A DNA stretch of 19,577 bases from Chloroflexota bacterium (GCA_026706395.1 JAPOYU010000159.1:1-19577), one strand, 5' to 3'. Counted from the first letter of the stretch, positions 7,871-16,734 are shown. The notes: generated from the sequence alone by a model not told the origin. Numbers and translations are program-made.

Positions 7871-9268
7871 CTACGCGACGGCTCGCATCGCGCGCCCTGG
7901 CGACAGCCAGAAGGGCGGCAGGTATGCCGGCATATTGGAAAAAGGCAGCACCTCCGGCTTGAGCTTGATGCCCAGCGCGTTGCGCATGAAGTTGCGGCGC
8001 TTTTGAATGCGGTCCCAAGCGGCGGGATATTTCTGCCAGAAAGCCCGGCGCAAGTCAAAGTCGGCCAAGGCGATGCCATCTTCGATATTGGTCGTATGAT
8101 AAGGCGAGTGGGTCGCCGGGATGACATCAACTTGAAGCGCCATGCCGGAGCGCAGCTTGATCTCCGAGCCAGCGTAGATCGGCGAATGCAGCCACTCGTC
8201 CAAATGGATGAGATGCCCCGGGTTCAGGCCGATGCCAAAGAAGGGATCACCCAGATGCGCCTCGATGATCGACTGCAGTTCACCGCCGGTTACGCCGATG
8301 CCGACCGCCTCGTACCAGTCGGCGATGGCGCGGTAATAGGGCGCGACCAGCACATCGACATAATCCCTTACACCGTCCGGCAGGTCGTTCTCGTCTCGCG
8401 CCAGCCAGCCCCCGCGAGCGTTCAACGCGCCCCAAACACCGTAGGCGACGAAGGTCGGATCGCCAATTTGCATGCGCCTCAATGACGGGCTGGCCAAACC
8501 CAAGCTCGCCCTCTCGCCGCTGGAAAACATCAAATGGCAGGATTGCGGCAAGCCGGTCATCCCCATCAAAGCGACCGCCTCAAATTCGCTCATCCCGGCT
8601 TGCAGGCCGAAGATCAAATCCCGCACCGCCCCCGAGCTGTACGACGCTGCGAACTCGAAAGCCGCCAGCTGGTCGACGTCATTGATCGCGCGCAGGCCGT
8701 CGGCCGGGTTCATGAAGAACTCGTTGGCATTGTGCAGCAAGCCACGCTCACCTACAACCTCCGCCAGCGCGTCGACGATGAATGAAGGAATCTCTAGGGT
8801 GCGCGCCGGGTCATCCGCTTCACGCGCATCGAAACTCTTCCAGCCGACGAGGCCCAGCCGCTGCCCGCGCCGCAATCCCCCCTCAACAAGTATGTCGCGC
8901 AGCATAGGGCTTTCGCCGCGCGGTTGTCCGAGCAAGCTGAAGGTCTGATATAGCACGCGCTCCAGATCAACCGGCGATACGGCGCTGTAGCTCATGCCTT
9001 CGTTGCCGAGCAAGAGGATGGGCTTGCCCCCCGCTTGAAGGATGAGCAGCGTCTCTTCAAAGCGCGGATCGTAGCCGGTCAGATAAGCGACATTGGCGCA
9101 GTGTTCGCGATCGCCATAGACGATTAGTGCGTCATAGCCGGCGCGGGCGGCGCGTTCCAGCACAGCATCAATCCGCGCCCGATAAGTCGCCGCCGGGATA
9201 ACCGGTTGCACCGACGGGGGCGTGAATTGCGGCAGGCTGACTTCCGCCAGTTCGACGCGGCGGCTCAT
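7871..9268 (-). CDS. M24 (Xaa-Pro aminopeptidase/creatinase fold) protein with altered metal site
   Basis: The N-terminal part (about 30-180) matches the creatinase/prolidase N-terminal domain, with YDALIVYGDREHCANVAYLT. The C-terminal half (about 200-400) follows the pita-bread M24 fold: GDPTFVAYG, GHLIHLDEW, GMALQVDVIP and NIEDGIAL. Active M24 metallopeptidases use Asp, Asp, His, Glu, Glu. Here the first Asp position (DxG) reads as Y276 in VAYG, the second has no clear counterpart, and the first Glu is D381; a His (352 or 355) and E396 remain. It may be a non-metal hydrolase, as creatinase itself is, or a binding protein. The ATG lies 1 nt after the FAH gene stop, with GAGG 6 nt upstream. 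A role in breaking an amide or conjugate in this catabolic locus is inference. Confidence 0.75.
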   Translation of the reverse strand: MSRRVELAEVSLPQFTPPSVQPVIPAATYRARIDAVLERAARAGYDALIVYGDREHCANVAYLTGYDPRFEETLLILQAGGKPILLLGNEGMSYSAVSPVDLERVLYQTFSLLGQPRGESPMLRDILVEGGLRRGQRLGLVGWKSFDAREADDPARTLEIPSFIVDALAEVVGERGLLHNANEFFMNPADGLRAINDVDQLAAFEFAASYSSGAVRDLIFGLQAGMSEFEAVALMGMTGLPQSCHLMFSSGERASLGLASPSLRRMQIGDPTFVAYGVWGALNARGGWLARDENDLPDGVRDYVDVLVAPYYRAIADWYEAVGIGVTGGELQSIIEAHLGDPFFGIGLNPGHLIHLDEWLHSPIYAGSEIKLRSGMALQVDVIPATHSPYHTTNIEDGIALADFDLRRAFWQKYPAAWDRIQKRRNFMRNALGIKLKPEVLPFSNMPAYLPPFWLSPGRAMRAVA

Positions 9269-9269
9269 A

Positions 9270-10172
9270 TCAGACCTCGATGACGCGATTCTGCAGTCTA
9301 CCTATGCCATCAATAGTGATGTCGACTACATCGTCGGGCCGCAGGGTGAACTCGGCGGGGGGCACAATGCCGGCGCCCGTCAGCAAGATGGCGCCGCCGG
9401 GGTAGGTATTGCTGCGCCCCAGATAATCAAGCAGTTCCGGGATCGTGCGCTTGATCTGGCTGGTGGAGACGGAACCGCTGAAGACCTCAGCGCCGGCCCG
9501 GCTGATTACGAGACGAATCGTGGTATCCAGCCAATCATTAGAGGGCGCGAGCAAGATGCCGGGACCGACAGCGCAGGAGGCGGTGTAGACTTTGGCCTGG
9601 GGCAGATAAAGCGGATTCGCGCCTTCGATATCGCGGCTGCTCATGTCGTTGCCGATGGTGAAACCGAGCATCTCCATCGCCGGATTGACGACCAAGCCCA
9701 GTTCCGGCTCGGGTACATTCCAACTCGAGTCGGCGCGGAAGCCGGCCGCGTCCAGGTGACCGACGGTGTTTTTCGACGAAGCCTTGAAAAAAATCTCCGG
9801 GCGCTCGGCGGTGTAGACGCGGGCGTAGACATCGCCGCCATCAGCCGCTTCTTCCTGGCGAGCTCTGCGGCTGTCCAGGTAGGTGACGCCGGCCGCCCAG
9901 ACCTCCTGTTCGTCCACCGGCGGCAGCCAGTGCATTACACCAGAAGACGGCGCGTTGTCCAACTCGGCCGCTGAGAATAGCCGCGTCGAATCATCGGCAG
10001 CGCGAGAGGCGGCCGCGATGACGCCGTCCACGTCCCCGACGGAATCCCGAAAGAAATCGACCAGCGCCGGAAAACAGTGACTGATGTCATGCACGGTCTC
10101 GTCGCGCAGAACTCCGACCCGCGGACCGTCCCCGGGCTGAAAGTATCGGACTAAAAGCGGTGCCTCATTCAT
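9270..10172 (-). CDS. FAH-family 2-keto-3-deoxy-sugar-acid dehydratase, KdaD-like
   Basis: The 300-aa protein has the fumarylacetoacetate-hydrolase fold with metal ligands E155 and E157 (VPEPELG) and D176 (GNDMSSRD). From memory, long blocks resemble archaeal 2-keto-3-deoxy-D-arabinonate dehydratase: RPEIFFKA, ENPLYLPQ-like GANPLYLPQAKVY, and the same E-x-E to Asp spacing of 19. That enzyme converts 2-dehydro-3-deoxy-D-pentonate to 2,5-dioxopentanoate with Mg2+. The substrate is the product of D-xylonate dehydratase, encoded at 13610-15601. The start is the ATG at 10172 with GGAG 6 nt upstream; a TTG 12 nt earlier overlaps that site. It lies 20 nt after the SDR and 1 nt before the M24-like gene. 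A 2,4-diketo-3-deoxy-acid hydrolase is the main alternative. Confidence 0.75.
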   Translation of the reverse strand: MNEAPLLVRYFQPGDGPRVGVLRDETVHDISHCFPALVDFFRDSVGDVDGVIAAASRAADDSTRLFSAAELDNAPSSGVMHWLPPVDEQEVWAAGVTYLDSRRARQEEAADGGDVYARVYTAERPEIFFKASSKNTVGHLDAAGFRADSSWNVPEPELGLVVNPAMEMLGFTIGNDMSSRDIEGANPLYLPQAKVYTASCAVGPGILLAPSNDWLDTTIRLVISRAGAEVFSGSVSTSQIKRTIPELLDYLGRSNTYPGGAILLTGAGIVPPAEFTLRPDDVVDITIDGIGRLQNRVIEV

Positions 10173-10192
10173 ATCTCGCTCCAAACTTTTCG

Positions 10193-10972
10193 CTAGTCTT
10201 GCGGCTGATCGCCCTTTGCGCTGTAGCCGCCGTCCACCGTATAATTGGCGCCGGTGACGAAGCTCGCTTCATCCGATGCCAAGAACAGGCAAACATTCGC
10301 CACCTCGTCAATTCGACCCACGCGTCCCAGTGCGTGCATATCATCATATTGTTGCCTGAACGCTTCCGGATCGCTCTGATGCGACAGAAATTCGTGCAGC
10401 ATCGGCGAATCAATCGTGCCCGGCGAGACGCTGTTGCTGCGGATGCCCCGCGCCGCATAGTCAGTGGACATAGAACGCGCTAGCGTAATCATGCCGCCTT
10501 TCGTCATCGAGTAGGCGGCGAGACCCGGCAAACCGATCATGCCCGTTACGCTCGCGATGTGGATGATGCTGCCGCCCCCAGCCGCGAGCATGCCCGGGAT
10601 GACAGCGCGACAAACCAGATAGGTCCCGCGCAAGTTGACCGCCAGGCAGCGTTCAAAGTCAACGAGCGATGTTTCGTGAATTGTCCCGACCGGCATCACC
10701 GCGGCGTTGTTGACGAGCACATTGACCGTGCCAAATTGGTCGCGCAGCTTTTTGACCGCCGCGTCAACCTGGGCCGGATCGCTGATGTCGGCGGCAACTT
10801 CCAGCGCGGAACCGCCTGCCGCATGTATCTCGTCCACGACCCGCTGGCAGGACTCCGCATCCAAATCCAAAACCCCCACGCTCGCTCCCTCAGCGGCGAA
10901 TCGCAGCGCGATGCCCCGGCCAATGCCCCGGGCTGAACCGGTCACCAGCGCAACTTTGCCCTCTAAACGCAT
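10193..10972 (-). CDS. Short-chain dehydrogenase/reductase (classical SDR)
   Basis: This is a classical SDR of about 259 aa with the cofactor motif TGSARGIG (11-18), an acidic residue after beta-2 (VLDLD, near 36) that favours NAD over NADP, NNAA (88-91), and catalytic S141, Y154 and K158 in YSMTK. It is similar in kind to SDRs annotated as 3-oxoacyl-ACP reductase or glucose/sugar dehydrogenase, and in this locus a sugar or sugar-acid oxidation is likely. I take the ATG at 10972 because [12 protein letters not shown] is the usual family N-terminus; an ATG at 10990 overlaps the stop of the preceding gene and would add six residues. The close overlap points to translational coupling with the Gfo/Idh/MocA gene. 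Confidence 0.9.
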   Translation of the reverse strand: MRLEGKVALVTGSARGIGRGIALRFAAEGASVGVLDLDAESCQRVVDEIHAAGGSALEVAADISDPAQVDAAVKKLRDQFGTVNVLVNNAAVMPVGTIHETSLVDFERCLAVNLRGTYLVCRAVIPGMLAAGGGSIIHIASVTGMIGLPGLAAYSMTKGGMITLARSMSTDYAARGIRSNSVSPGTIDSPMLHEFLSHQSDPEAFRQQYDDMHALGRVGRIDEVANVCLFLASDEASFVTGANYTVDGGYSAKGDQPQD

Positions 10973-10989
10973 CCTCTTCCCGCCTTCCA

Positions 10990-12105
10990 TCACTCCGTTA
11001 TCGACTCAACCTCGACCCGTCTGCCGGTCTCGTGACTCTGTACTGCCGCGCTGACCAGACGCTGCATGCGCGCGCCATGCTCGAAGTTCGGCGCGAGCGC
11101 GCTGTCGTTCAGAATGCCGTTGATGAAGCCGCGTATCATAAAATCTTCCGATCGGAACATATCGCGGTAGGTATTGTGCACGGTGTCGCGGCGGGCAGCG
11201 CCCCAGATGTGATCGGGAATGGGCAGCTCGCGCGGCATGCCCTCGCCCACCCGCGCGCCTTTGACCTGCTGCGCCTTGTCCCAGTCGGTGAAGCTGTACA
11301 GCGTGCCCTCCGAGCCGTGAAACTCCATGTGATGTGTCTGGCCGAAGGGCGTATCTTCGTAGCAGACGGCAGTGCAATGAATCATGCCCAAGGCGCCATT
11401 GGCGAATTCCAGCGTGAGCATGCAAGAATCATCGCCCAGTTCATACGCGTCGCCCTGCGGGTCCAGCGGCGGACGCGGCACCGAGAAACCGAGGCGGCAA
11501 GTCACCGCGCTGATTTCGCCATAAAGCCACTCGGCGATATAAAGGAAATGTGTGCCGAGATCGCCAACCACGCCGGCGCCGGCGATCTTGCGGTCCAGGC
11601 GCCAAATATAGTCGCCCGCCCGTGCATAGCCGGTGTAATAGCGCATGTTGAGGTGGTAGGGCTTCCCCAAATAACCGCCGCCGATCAGCTCCTTCAGGTA
11701 ACGCGCCGTAGGCATGAAGCTGTAGGTGAAGGGGACGAGAGTCTTGAGTCCCTTCGCCGCCGCCGCATCCGCCATCTCCCGCGCTTGCTCGTATGTCATG
11801 GCGATCGGTTTCTCGCAGAGGACGTGCAAGCCGCGCTCGAAGGCTTTCATTGTGATCGGGTAATGCGAATCGTTTGGCGTCGAGATGATAATGGCGTCCA
11901 GCTCGGCGCTATCGATCATTTCGGCGTAATCGGTATAGACCCCCGGGATGTCCCATGCCTCCGCCATCTTCCGCGCCTTATCGCGGTTGCGGCCGCAAAT
12001 CGCGACCGTCCGCGCCCCCGGGTGGCTGTCCAGCGCGGGCAAGTGCATGGCATCGGCCCACCAACTCGTGCCCACCACGCCGACCGATACGAGCTTGTCT
12101 GGCAT
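10990..12105 (-). CDS. Gfo/Idh/MocA family NAD(P)-dependent oxidoreductase
   Basis: The 371-aa protein has the N-terminal Rossmann fold ([15 protein letters not shown], 7-21), the family hallmark EKP (98-100, with the catalytic lysine) and the C-terminal GDLGTHF segment (181-187), whose D182 and H186 line the active site. The family oxidises or reduces hydroxyls of sugars, inositols and their derivatives; the substrate is not readable. I use the ATG at 12105, with GGAAGA 6 nt upstream; an earlier in-frame start lies inside the promoter. It is the first gene of the cluster Gfo/Idh, SDR, FAH, M24. It is divergent from the small membrane protein gene, and its stop overlaps the possible SDR start. 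Confidence 0.9.
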   Translation of the reverse strand: MPDKLVSVGVVGTSWWADAMHLPALDSHPGARTVAICGRNRDKARKMAEAWDIPGVYTDYAEMIDSAELDAIIISTPNDSHYPITMKAFERGLHVLCEKPIAMTYEQAREMADAAAAKGLKTLVPFTYSFMPTARYLKELIGGGYLGKPYHLNMRYYTGYARAGDYIWRLDRKIAGAGVVGDLGTHFLYIAEWLYGEISAVTCRLGFSVPRPPLDPQGDAYELGDDSCMLTLEFANGALGMIHCTAVCYEDTPFGQTHHMEFHGSEGTLYSFTDWDKAQQVKGARVGEGMPRELPIPDHIWGAARRDTVHNTYRDMFRSEDFMIRGFINGILNDSALAPNFEHGARMQRLVSAAVQSHETGRRVEVESITE

Positions 12106-12145
12106 GACTGTCTTCCGTACAATGAGTGCGCGAATAACAGCGCCT

Positions 12146-12174
12146 ATTGTAGATTTTCGGCGCTTATTAGGCAA
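12146..12174 (-). promoter_or_regulatory. Sigma70-type promoter of the Gfo/SDR/FAH/M24 cluster
   Basis: On the minus strand, TTGCCT (12174-12169) and TACAAT (12151-12146) are 17 nt apart. The transcript would start near 12139, leaving a leader of about 35 nt before the ATG at 12105, which supports that start. A bulged inverted repeat, AATAACAGCGCC facing GGCGCTTATT (about 12133-12168), overlaps the promoter and could be a regulator site. Confidence 0.55.
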
Positions 12175-12198
12175 TAAAGCATATTGTGAGCCGAGGTT

Positions 12199-12567
12199 AT
12201 GCGCGGATTGCTAAATGCGGAACTGATCGAAAGACTGCTCTTCACCACCATCGTCATCGGTATCCTGCTGATCGCCGGCGCCGGCTGGCGCTACCTGGAC
12301 CTGTCGAATCAGCTTTCGGGCAACATAGCGGCGCAGATCCACGACGAAGGCGGCGAGGTCACGGTCGAGAGCAAGGCGCAGGCGCAAGGCTTGATGGCTT
12401 CCGACATTCAACGGCGGCGAATGGTGTCCGAGCAATTCAACATGATGGTCATCGGCGGGGTCGGACTGGCGCTGCTGGGCTTGGGCTGGCTGGGTTATGA
12501 CATCCTTCGCGGCCGGCGGCGCAAAACGAACAGGGGCGTCGAAGCGAGCCCATCATCCGCAACCTGA
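12199..12567 (+). CDS. Small two-helix membrane protein of unknown function
   Basis: The 122-aa product has two hydrophobic segments, about 14-30 (LLFTTIVIGILLIAGAG) and 82-100 (MVIGGVGLALLGLGWLGY), with a polar helical stretch between them and a basic tail (RGRRRK). This suggests a helical hairpin with the middle loop on one side of the membrane. I do not recognise the family. AGG lies only 2 nt before the ATG, a weak ribosome-binding site. It is divergent from the Gfo/Idh/MocA gene and ends 11 nt before the convergent SDR gene, with no clear terminator between. Its codon usage matches its neighbours. Nothing links it to the sugar genes except position. Confidence 0.65.
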   Translation: MRGLLNAELIERLLFTTIVIGILLIAGAGWRYLDLSNQLSGNIAAQIHDEGGEVTVESKAQAQGLMASDIQRRRMVSEQFNMMVIGGVGLALLGLGWLGYDILRGRRRKTNRGVEASPSSAT

Positions 12568-12578
12568 GAACTCCAAAT

Positions 12579-13379
12579 TCAATTCTGATATTCCCTCCCA
12601 TACTCCATATCCGGTATCGGGCTGGTGCAGGTCCAGCCGCCATCGACCACGATCGCCTGCCCTGTGATCCTGCTCGACTCAGGCGCAGCGAGGAAGAGCA
12701 CGGCGTTGGCGATATCCTCGACCTGTATCGCTTCTCCGACCGGCGTCAGCGCCGACCAGGTCGCTTCATAATTCGGGTCGTCATTTAGATTGCGCGGTGT
12801 GATCACAGCGCCCGGCGCCACGCAGTTGATCGTGATGCGGTGCGGGCTGAGTTCCAGCACCAGGTTGCGCGCCAGCATCTCCAGAGCCGCTTTGGTCATG
12901 CCATAAGCGCTGAGATACGGCACGGCCTGATGCCCGGTCACCGACGACATCAATACGATGCGGCCGCCCCCGCCCTGATCGCGCAATTGCCGCGCAGCCG
13001 CCTGCGCCAGAAAATAAGTCCCGCGCAAGTTGACGCTCATCACCCGCTCGAAATCGGCTTGCGTATAGTTGAAGAAATCGCCCCAGGATGTCAGCCCGGC
13101 ATTACAGACGCAGACATCCAATCCGCCGAAGGTATTCACCGCAGCGTCCACCAAGCCGCGCACCGTATCCACATCGGCGACATCGCCGGGCATCGAGATG
13201 CAGCGCGCGCCGGTCTCCGCCGCGATGCGCTCGGCAGCGGCATTCGCCCGCTCCGGCAGAATGTCATTCAAAAGCAGATCCGACCCTTCGGCGCAGAATT
13301 GACGCGCCACCTCATAGCCGATGCCCTCGCCTGCCCCGGTGACGATCACTTTTTGATTTGAAAATCGCTTCTGTGTCAT
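12579..13379 (-). CDS. Short-chain dehydrogenase/reductase (classical SDR), second copy type
   Basis: This 266-aa classical SDR has TGAGEGIG (14-21), D39 after beta-2 (NAD preference), NAG (93-95), and catalytic S146, Y159 and K163 (AYGMTK). It ends with the family's usual VVDGGW segment plus a short tail of about 20 residues. It is clearly different from the SDR at 10193-10972 and not a recent duplicate. Likely roles are sugar or aldonate oxidation, for instance an aldose 1-dehydrogenase feeding the D-xylonate dehydratase encoded divergently at 13610, but this is inferred from position. I chose the ATG at 13379 because a GAGCGG stretch precedes it, while the ATG 21 nt upstream lacks a ribosome-binding site. 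Confidence 0.9.
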   Translation of the reverse strand: MTQKRFSNQKVIVTGAGEGIGYEVARQFCAEGSDLLLNDILPERANAAAERIAAETGARCISMPGDVADVDTVRGLVDAAVNTFGGLDVCVCNAGLTSWGDFFNYTQADFERVMSVNLRGTYFLAQAAARQLRDQGGGGRIVLMSSVTGHQAVPYLSAYGMTKAALEMLARNLVLELSPHRITINCVAPGAVITPRNLNDDPNYEATWSALTPVGEAIQVEDIANAVLFLAAPESSRITGQAIVVDGGWTCTSPIPDMEYGREYQN

Positions 13380-13418
13380 AATCCGCTCACTCTTGTGCAT
13401 CTAGTCAAACTATTTTTA

Positions 13419-13587
13419 CCACCGAGTACACCGAGGTGATAGAGGACACAGAAAGTAGTAATCTAGACTTAGTATTCAGAAACAAAATAACGAAGACCGC
13501 TGACTGATTGTTGGAGCAACTCTGCGGATTGCCTTTGCAGTGAATCAAATACTCAGTGTACTCGTTTTAACTCGGTGTACTCGGTGG
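13419..13587. repeat. Inverted-repeat element, copy 2 (CCACCGAG type)
   Basis: Perfect 17-bp inverted ends, CCACCGAGTACACCGAG (13419-13435) and its complement (13571-13587), flank 135 bp with no gene. The similarity continues inward with GAGGACACAGA on the left and a degenerate ACGAGTACACTGAG on the right-hand complement. The same 17-mer occurs at 7812-7828. The element fills the divergent spacer between the SDR and the D-xylonate dehydratase gene, so any promoters for both genes lie in or beside it. A possible minus-strand promoter (TTGTTT, 17 nt, ATTACT) falls within the middle. Confidence 0.7.
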
Positions 13588-13609
13588 CAAAAGAGAAGGG
13601 GACGACCCC

Positions 13610-15601
13610 ATGCAAGACAATATCTACGGCGGCGCTGAATTACTGTCGACCACGCGAACCCGCGGACGTGGTCGGGAAGGGCTGCTCCCGCTGGACGAAG
13701 ACATGCTGCTCAATGAAGCCAGCGGCAACCTCTTCGCCATGACGCAAAATGTGGCGATGGGCTGGCATCCGGAAGAGGTCAACCGCGAGCAGTATGTGAT
13801 CGTCAGCACCAAGGGCGGCTTGCGCGCCGAAGACGGCAGCCCGGTCGCGCTGGGCTATCACACCGGACATTGGGAGATCAGCCTGCTGGTCAAAGAAGCA
13901 GCCGAGACCATCCGCGCCAAGGACGCCATTCCCTTTGCGATTTACTGCTCCGACCCCTGCGACGGCCGCTCCCAAGGCACGACCGGCATGATGGACAGCC
14001 TCGCCTACCGCAATGACGCCGCCCTGGTGATGCGCCGCATGATCCGCTCCTTGCCGACCCGCGATGGCGTCATGGGCGTCGCCACCTGCGACAAAGGGCT
14101 GCCCGCCGCCATGATCGCGCTGGCCGGCTGCGGCGATCTGCCCGGCATTATTGTGCCCGGCGGCGTGACCCTGCCGGCTGAAGGCGCGGAAGACGCCGGC
14201 ACCGTGCAGACCATCGGCGCCCGCTTCGCCCATGGCCTGATCAGCCTGGATTACGCCGCTGAGATGGGCTGCAAGGCTTGCGGCTCCTCCGGCGGCGGCT
14301 GCCAATTCCTGGGCACGGCGGCGACTTCCCAAGTGGTCGCGGAAGCCCTCGGCTTGAGCCTGCCGCACTGTGCGCTTGTTCCCTCGGGCGAAGCCATCTG
14401 GCTGGATAATGCCCGGCGCTCGGCGCTGGCGCTGCTTAACTTGAAGGCGGCTGGCACAACGCTGGCCGATATCCTGACGCCAGCCGCGCTGGAAAACGCC
14501 ATGCTGGTGCATTCGGCTTTCGGCGGCTCGACCAATCTGCTGCTGCATATCCCGGCAATAGCGCATGCCGCCGGGCTTAAACCACCAAGCGTGGACGACT
14601 GGATTCGCGTCAATCGCAGCACAGCGCGCCTGGTCGACGCCCTGCCCAACGGACCGCGCAACCATCCCACCGTGCAGGTCTACATGGCGGGCGGCGTTCC
14701 CGAAGTGATGCTGCACTTGCGCGCGCAAGGTCTGCTCAACACCGATGTGCCCACCGTCACCGGCGATACGCTGGATACCGTGCTGGACTGGTGGGAAGAC
14801 AGCGACCGCCGCCGTTTCGCCCGCGAGCGCCTGCGGGACAACGATGGCATCGATCCGGATGATGTCATCATGTCGCCGGACAGCGCGCGACAACGCGGCT
14901 TGACCAGCACCGTCGTCTTCCCCAGGGGTAACATCGCGCCGGAAGGCTCGGTCATCAAAGCCACCGCCATCGACCCCTCAGTCGTCGGCGCTGATGGCGT
15001 CTATCGGCATCGGGGCGCGGCGCGGGTCTTCACCTCGGAGCGAGCGGCGATACGCGCGCTCAAAGGCTTGGAAGGCGAGAAAATCCAGCCCGGCGATATG
15101 CTGGTGCTGACCGGCGTCGGTCCCATGGGCACCGGCATGGAAGAGACCTATCAACTGACTTCGGCGCTGAAGTTCATCCCCTGGGGCAAAGAGGTGGCGA
15201 TCATCACCGACGCGCGCTTCTCCGGCGTCTCCACCGGCGCCTGCATCGGCCACGTCGGACCGGAAGCGCTGGCCGGCGGACCCATCGGCAAACTGCGCGA
15301 TGGCGACCTGATCGAGATTGAGATCGACCGGAACAGCTTGAGTGGCTCCGTGGATTTGGTGGGCACGGCGGCTGGCGGCTTATCGCCTGAAGAGGCGCAA
15401 GCCCTGCTCGATTCGCGCGAGCCGCATCCCGATTTGCAGCCCCATCCTGACTTGCCGGCGGATACGCGTCTCTGGGCGGCGCTGCAAGCGGCCAGCGGCG
15501 GCGTCTGGGCCGGCAGCGTTTACGATGTCGACAGAATCACCGAGGCCTTGCAAGTGGGGCTGGAAGTAATGAGCGAACGGCAAACAGAAAACGATGCTTA
15601 G
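13610..15601 (+). CDS. yjhG: D-xylonate dehydratase, YjhG/YagF type (IlvD/Edd family)
   Basis: The 663-aa length and sequence fit the YjhG/YagF branch of the IlvD/Edd dehydratases (about 655 aa), not the shorter IlvD. Visible blocks include [72 protein letters not shown] and [19 protein letters not shown]117, C160 and C231 are the expected iron-sulphur cluster ligands, and D161/K162 lie beside the metal site. The known reaction removes water from D-xylonate to give 2-dehydro-3-deoxy-D-pentonate in the cytosol. AAGGGG lies 8 nt before the ATG. It leads a plus-strand operon with the SnoaL-like gene 11 nt downstream. Other aldonates such as D-galactonate analogues are possible substrates. Confidence 0.92.
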   Translation: MQDNIYGGAELLSTTRTRGRGREGLLPLDEDMLLNEASGNLFAMTQNVAMGWHPEEVNREQYVIVSTKGGLRAEDGSPVALGYHTGHWEISLLVKEAAETIRAKDAIPFAIYCSDPCDGRSQGTTGMMDSLAYRNDAALVMRRMIRSLPTRDGVMGVATCDKGLPAAMIALAGCGDLPGIIVPGGVTLPAEGAEDAGTVQTIGARFAHGLISLDYAAEMGCKACGSSGGGCQFLGTAATSQVVAEALGLSLPHCALVPSGEAIWLDNARRSALALLNLKAAGTTLADILTPAALENAMLVHSAFGGSTNLLLHIPAIAHAAGLKPPSVDDWIRVNRSTARLVDALPNGPRNHPTVQVYMAGGVPEVMLHLRAQGLLNTDVPTVTGDTLDTVLDWWEDSDRRRFARERLRDNDGIDPDDVIMSPDSARQRGLTSTVVFPRGNIAPEGSVIKATAIDPSVVGADGVYRHRGAARVFTSERAAIRALKGLEGEKIQPGDMLVLTGVGPMGTGMEETYQLTSALKFIPWGKEVAIITDARFSGVSTGACIGHVGPEALAGGPIGKLRDGDLIEIEIDRNSLSGSVDLVGTAAGGLSPEEAQALLDSREPHPDLQPHPDLPADTRLWAALQAASGGVWAGSVYDVDRITEALQVGLEVMSERQTENDA

Positions 15602-15612
15602 GAATTGCACTT

Positions 15613-16695
15613 ATGTCCATTCAACTAAACCAAGCCAATAAAGCAGCCGTCTGGGATCTGTGGCAGCGCCTCAATCACGCCACAATCGATCAATTGCCGA
15701 ATTTGCTCCGCGCCTCCGTCCACCCTGATGTGAACTGGAACGTCTCCGCGCCGATCGACCGGATCATTGGCGTCGAAGCCGTGATCGCCGATTTCTGGCT
15801 GCCGCTGCGACGCTCCTTTCCCGATCTCAAGCGCCAGCCATACGTTTTCATCGGCGGCATCGATGAAAGCTCGGCTCTCTACGCCACCGAGGGCGACGAG
15901 GAATGGGTCAGCGGCTGCGGTTATCTGACCGGCAGCTTCGAGCGAGATTGGCTCGGCATTCCCGCCACCGGCCGGAAGACCAATATCTGGTTCGGCGTTT
16001 TTTATGTCATGCGCGAGGGTTTGGTCGCCGAGTGCTATCTGCAACTGGATATACTCGCTGTCATACGGCAGGCGGGCTTTCAGTTGCTGCCGCCCGCTCC
16101 AGGTGCCGAAGGCGGCAAAATCCCCGGACCGCTGGCCAAGGACGGCATCTTGCTCACCGAGCAGGACGCGCTTGAGTCGCGCAAAAGCCTGCAGTTGGTC
16201 GAGGCCATGGGACGGGGCATGCGCCGCTACCAGCGGGCTCGCGATGGCGGCGATCTGCGCTCGATGGAGCAGGAGAAGTATTGGCATCGGGACATGAAAT
16301 GGTACGGTCCCAGCGGCATCGGCGCTTGTCACAGTCTCGAGGAATACGAAGACTTTCATCAGCGCCCCTGGCTGGAAGGCTTCGGCGATCGCGATATCAA
16401 CCGCGCGGACAGCGGCCGCCGTATGGGCCGCATCGGCGAAGGACCCTATTGCGCCGGCGGCATCTGGGATACGGCCTACTCGCATCACAACGGCATCTAC
16501 GCCGGCGTCCCGGCCAGCGGCAAGCTGATGACGCTGCGTGACTTCGACTGGTGGAAGCGCGAGGGCGAATTCCTGATCGAGAATTGGGTGCCGATCGATA
16601 TGATCGACCTCTTCCGGCAGATGGACATCGACCTGATGGCCCGGCTGCGCGATCAGATCGAAGCGCGGAAGCGCGGCGCTGCCGCGCTTTGGTAG
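15613..16695 (+). CDS. Double SnoaL-like (NTF2-fold) domain protein
   Basis: The 360-aa protein is a tandem repeat of two NTF2/SnoaL-like domains (about 12-155 and 190-340). The repeat is visible in GIPATGRKTNIWFGVFYVMREG (115-136) against GVPASGKLMTLRDFDWWKREG (298-318), each followed by a hydrophobic strand and a helix with DILAVIRQ or DMIDLFRQ. SnoaL-like folds form small cone-shaped pockets and include polyketide cyclases, isomerases, hydrolases and many uncharacterised binding proteins. No catalytic set can be assigned here. The start is 11 nt after the D-xylonate dehydratase stop, with AGGA about 9 nt upstream, so it is very likely co-transcribed. An accessory role in converting a lactone or a cyclic intermediate is a guess. 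Confidence 0.75.
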   Translation: MSIQLNQANKAAVWDLWQRLNHATIDQLPNLLRASVHPDVNWNVSAPIDRIIGVEAVIADFWLPLRRSFPDLKRQPYVFIGGIDESSALYATEGDEEWVSGCGYLTGSFERDWLGIPATGRKTNIWFGVFYVMREGLVAECYLQLDILAVIRQAGFQLLPPAPGAEGGKIPGPLAKDGILLTEQDALESRKSLQLVEAMGRGMRRYQRARDGGDLRSMEQEKYWHRDMKWYGPSGIGACHSLEEYEDFHQRPWLEGFGDRDINRADSGRRMGRIGEGPYCAGGIWDTAYSHHNGIYAGVPASGKLMTLRDFDWWKREGEFLIENWVPIDMIDLFRQMDIDLMARLRDQIEARKRGAAALW

Positions 16696-16705
16696 CGCCC
16701 ACCCG

Positions 16706-16734
16706 TTGACAGCCGCCTGGCGATATTCCATACT
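16706..16734 (+). promoter_or_regulatory. Sigma70-type promoter of the PhyH-like oxygenase gene
   Basis: A perfect TTGACA (16706-16711) and CATACT (16729-16734) are 17 nt apart. Transcription would start near 16741, about 24 nt before the ATG at 16765, which rules against the TTG at 16744 as the start. Confidence 0.65.

Noticed and set aside
7671..8018. A short protein-coding gene reading TTEYTEY through the repeat
   Set aside because: The peptide is a direct reading of the CCACCGAG repeat and overlaps the end of the M24-like gene.
11032..12177. Plus-strand open frame of 381 codons opposite the Gfo/Idh/MocA gene
   Set aside because: Antisense shadow of a clear enzyme gene, with no ribosome-binding support and no family features.
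13640..14893. Minus-strand open frame of 417 codons under the D-xylonate dehydratase gene
   Set aside because: The plus-strand protein matches a known family along its full length; the antisense product is repetitive Ala/Gly/His-rich shadow sequence.
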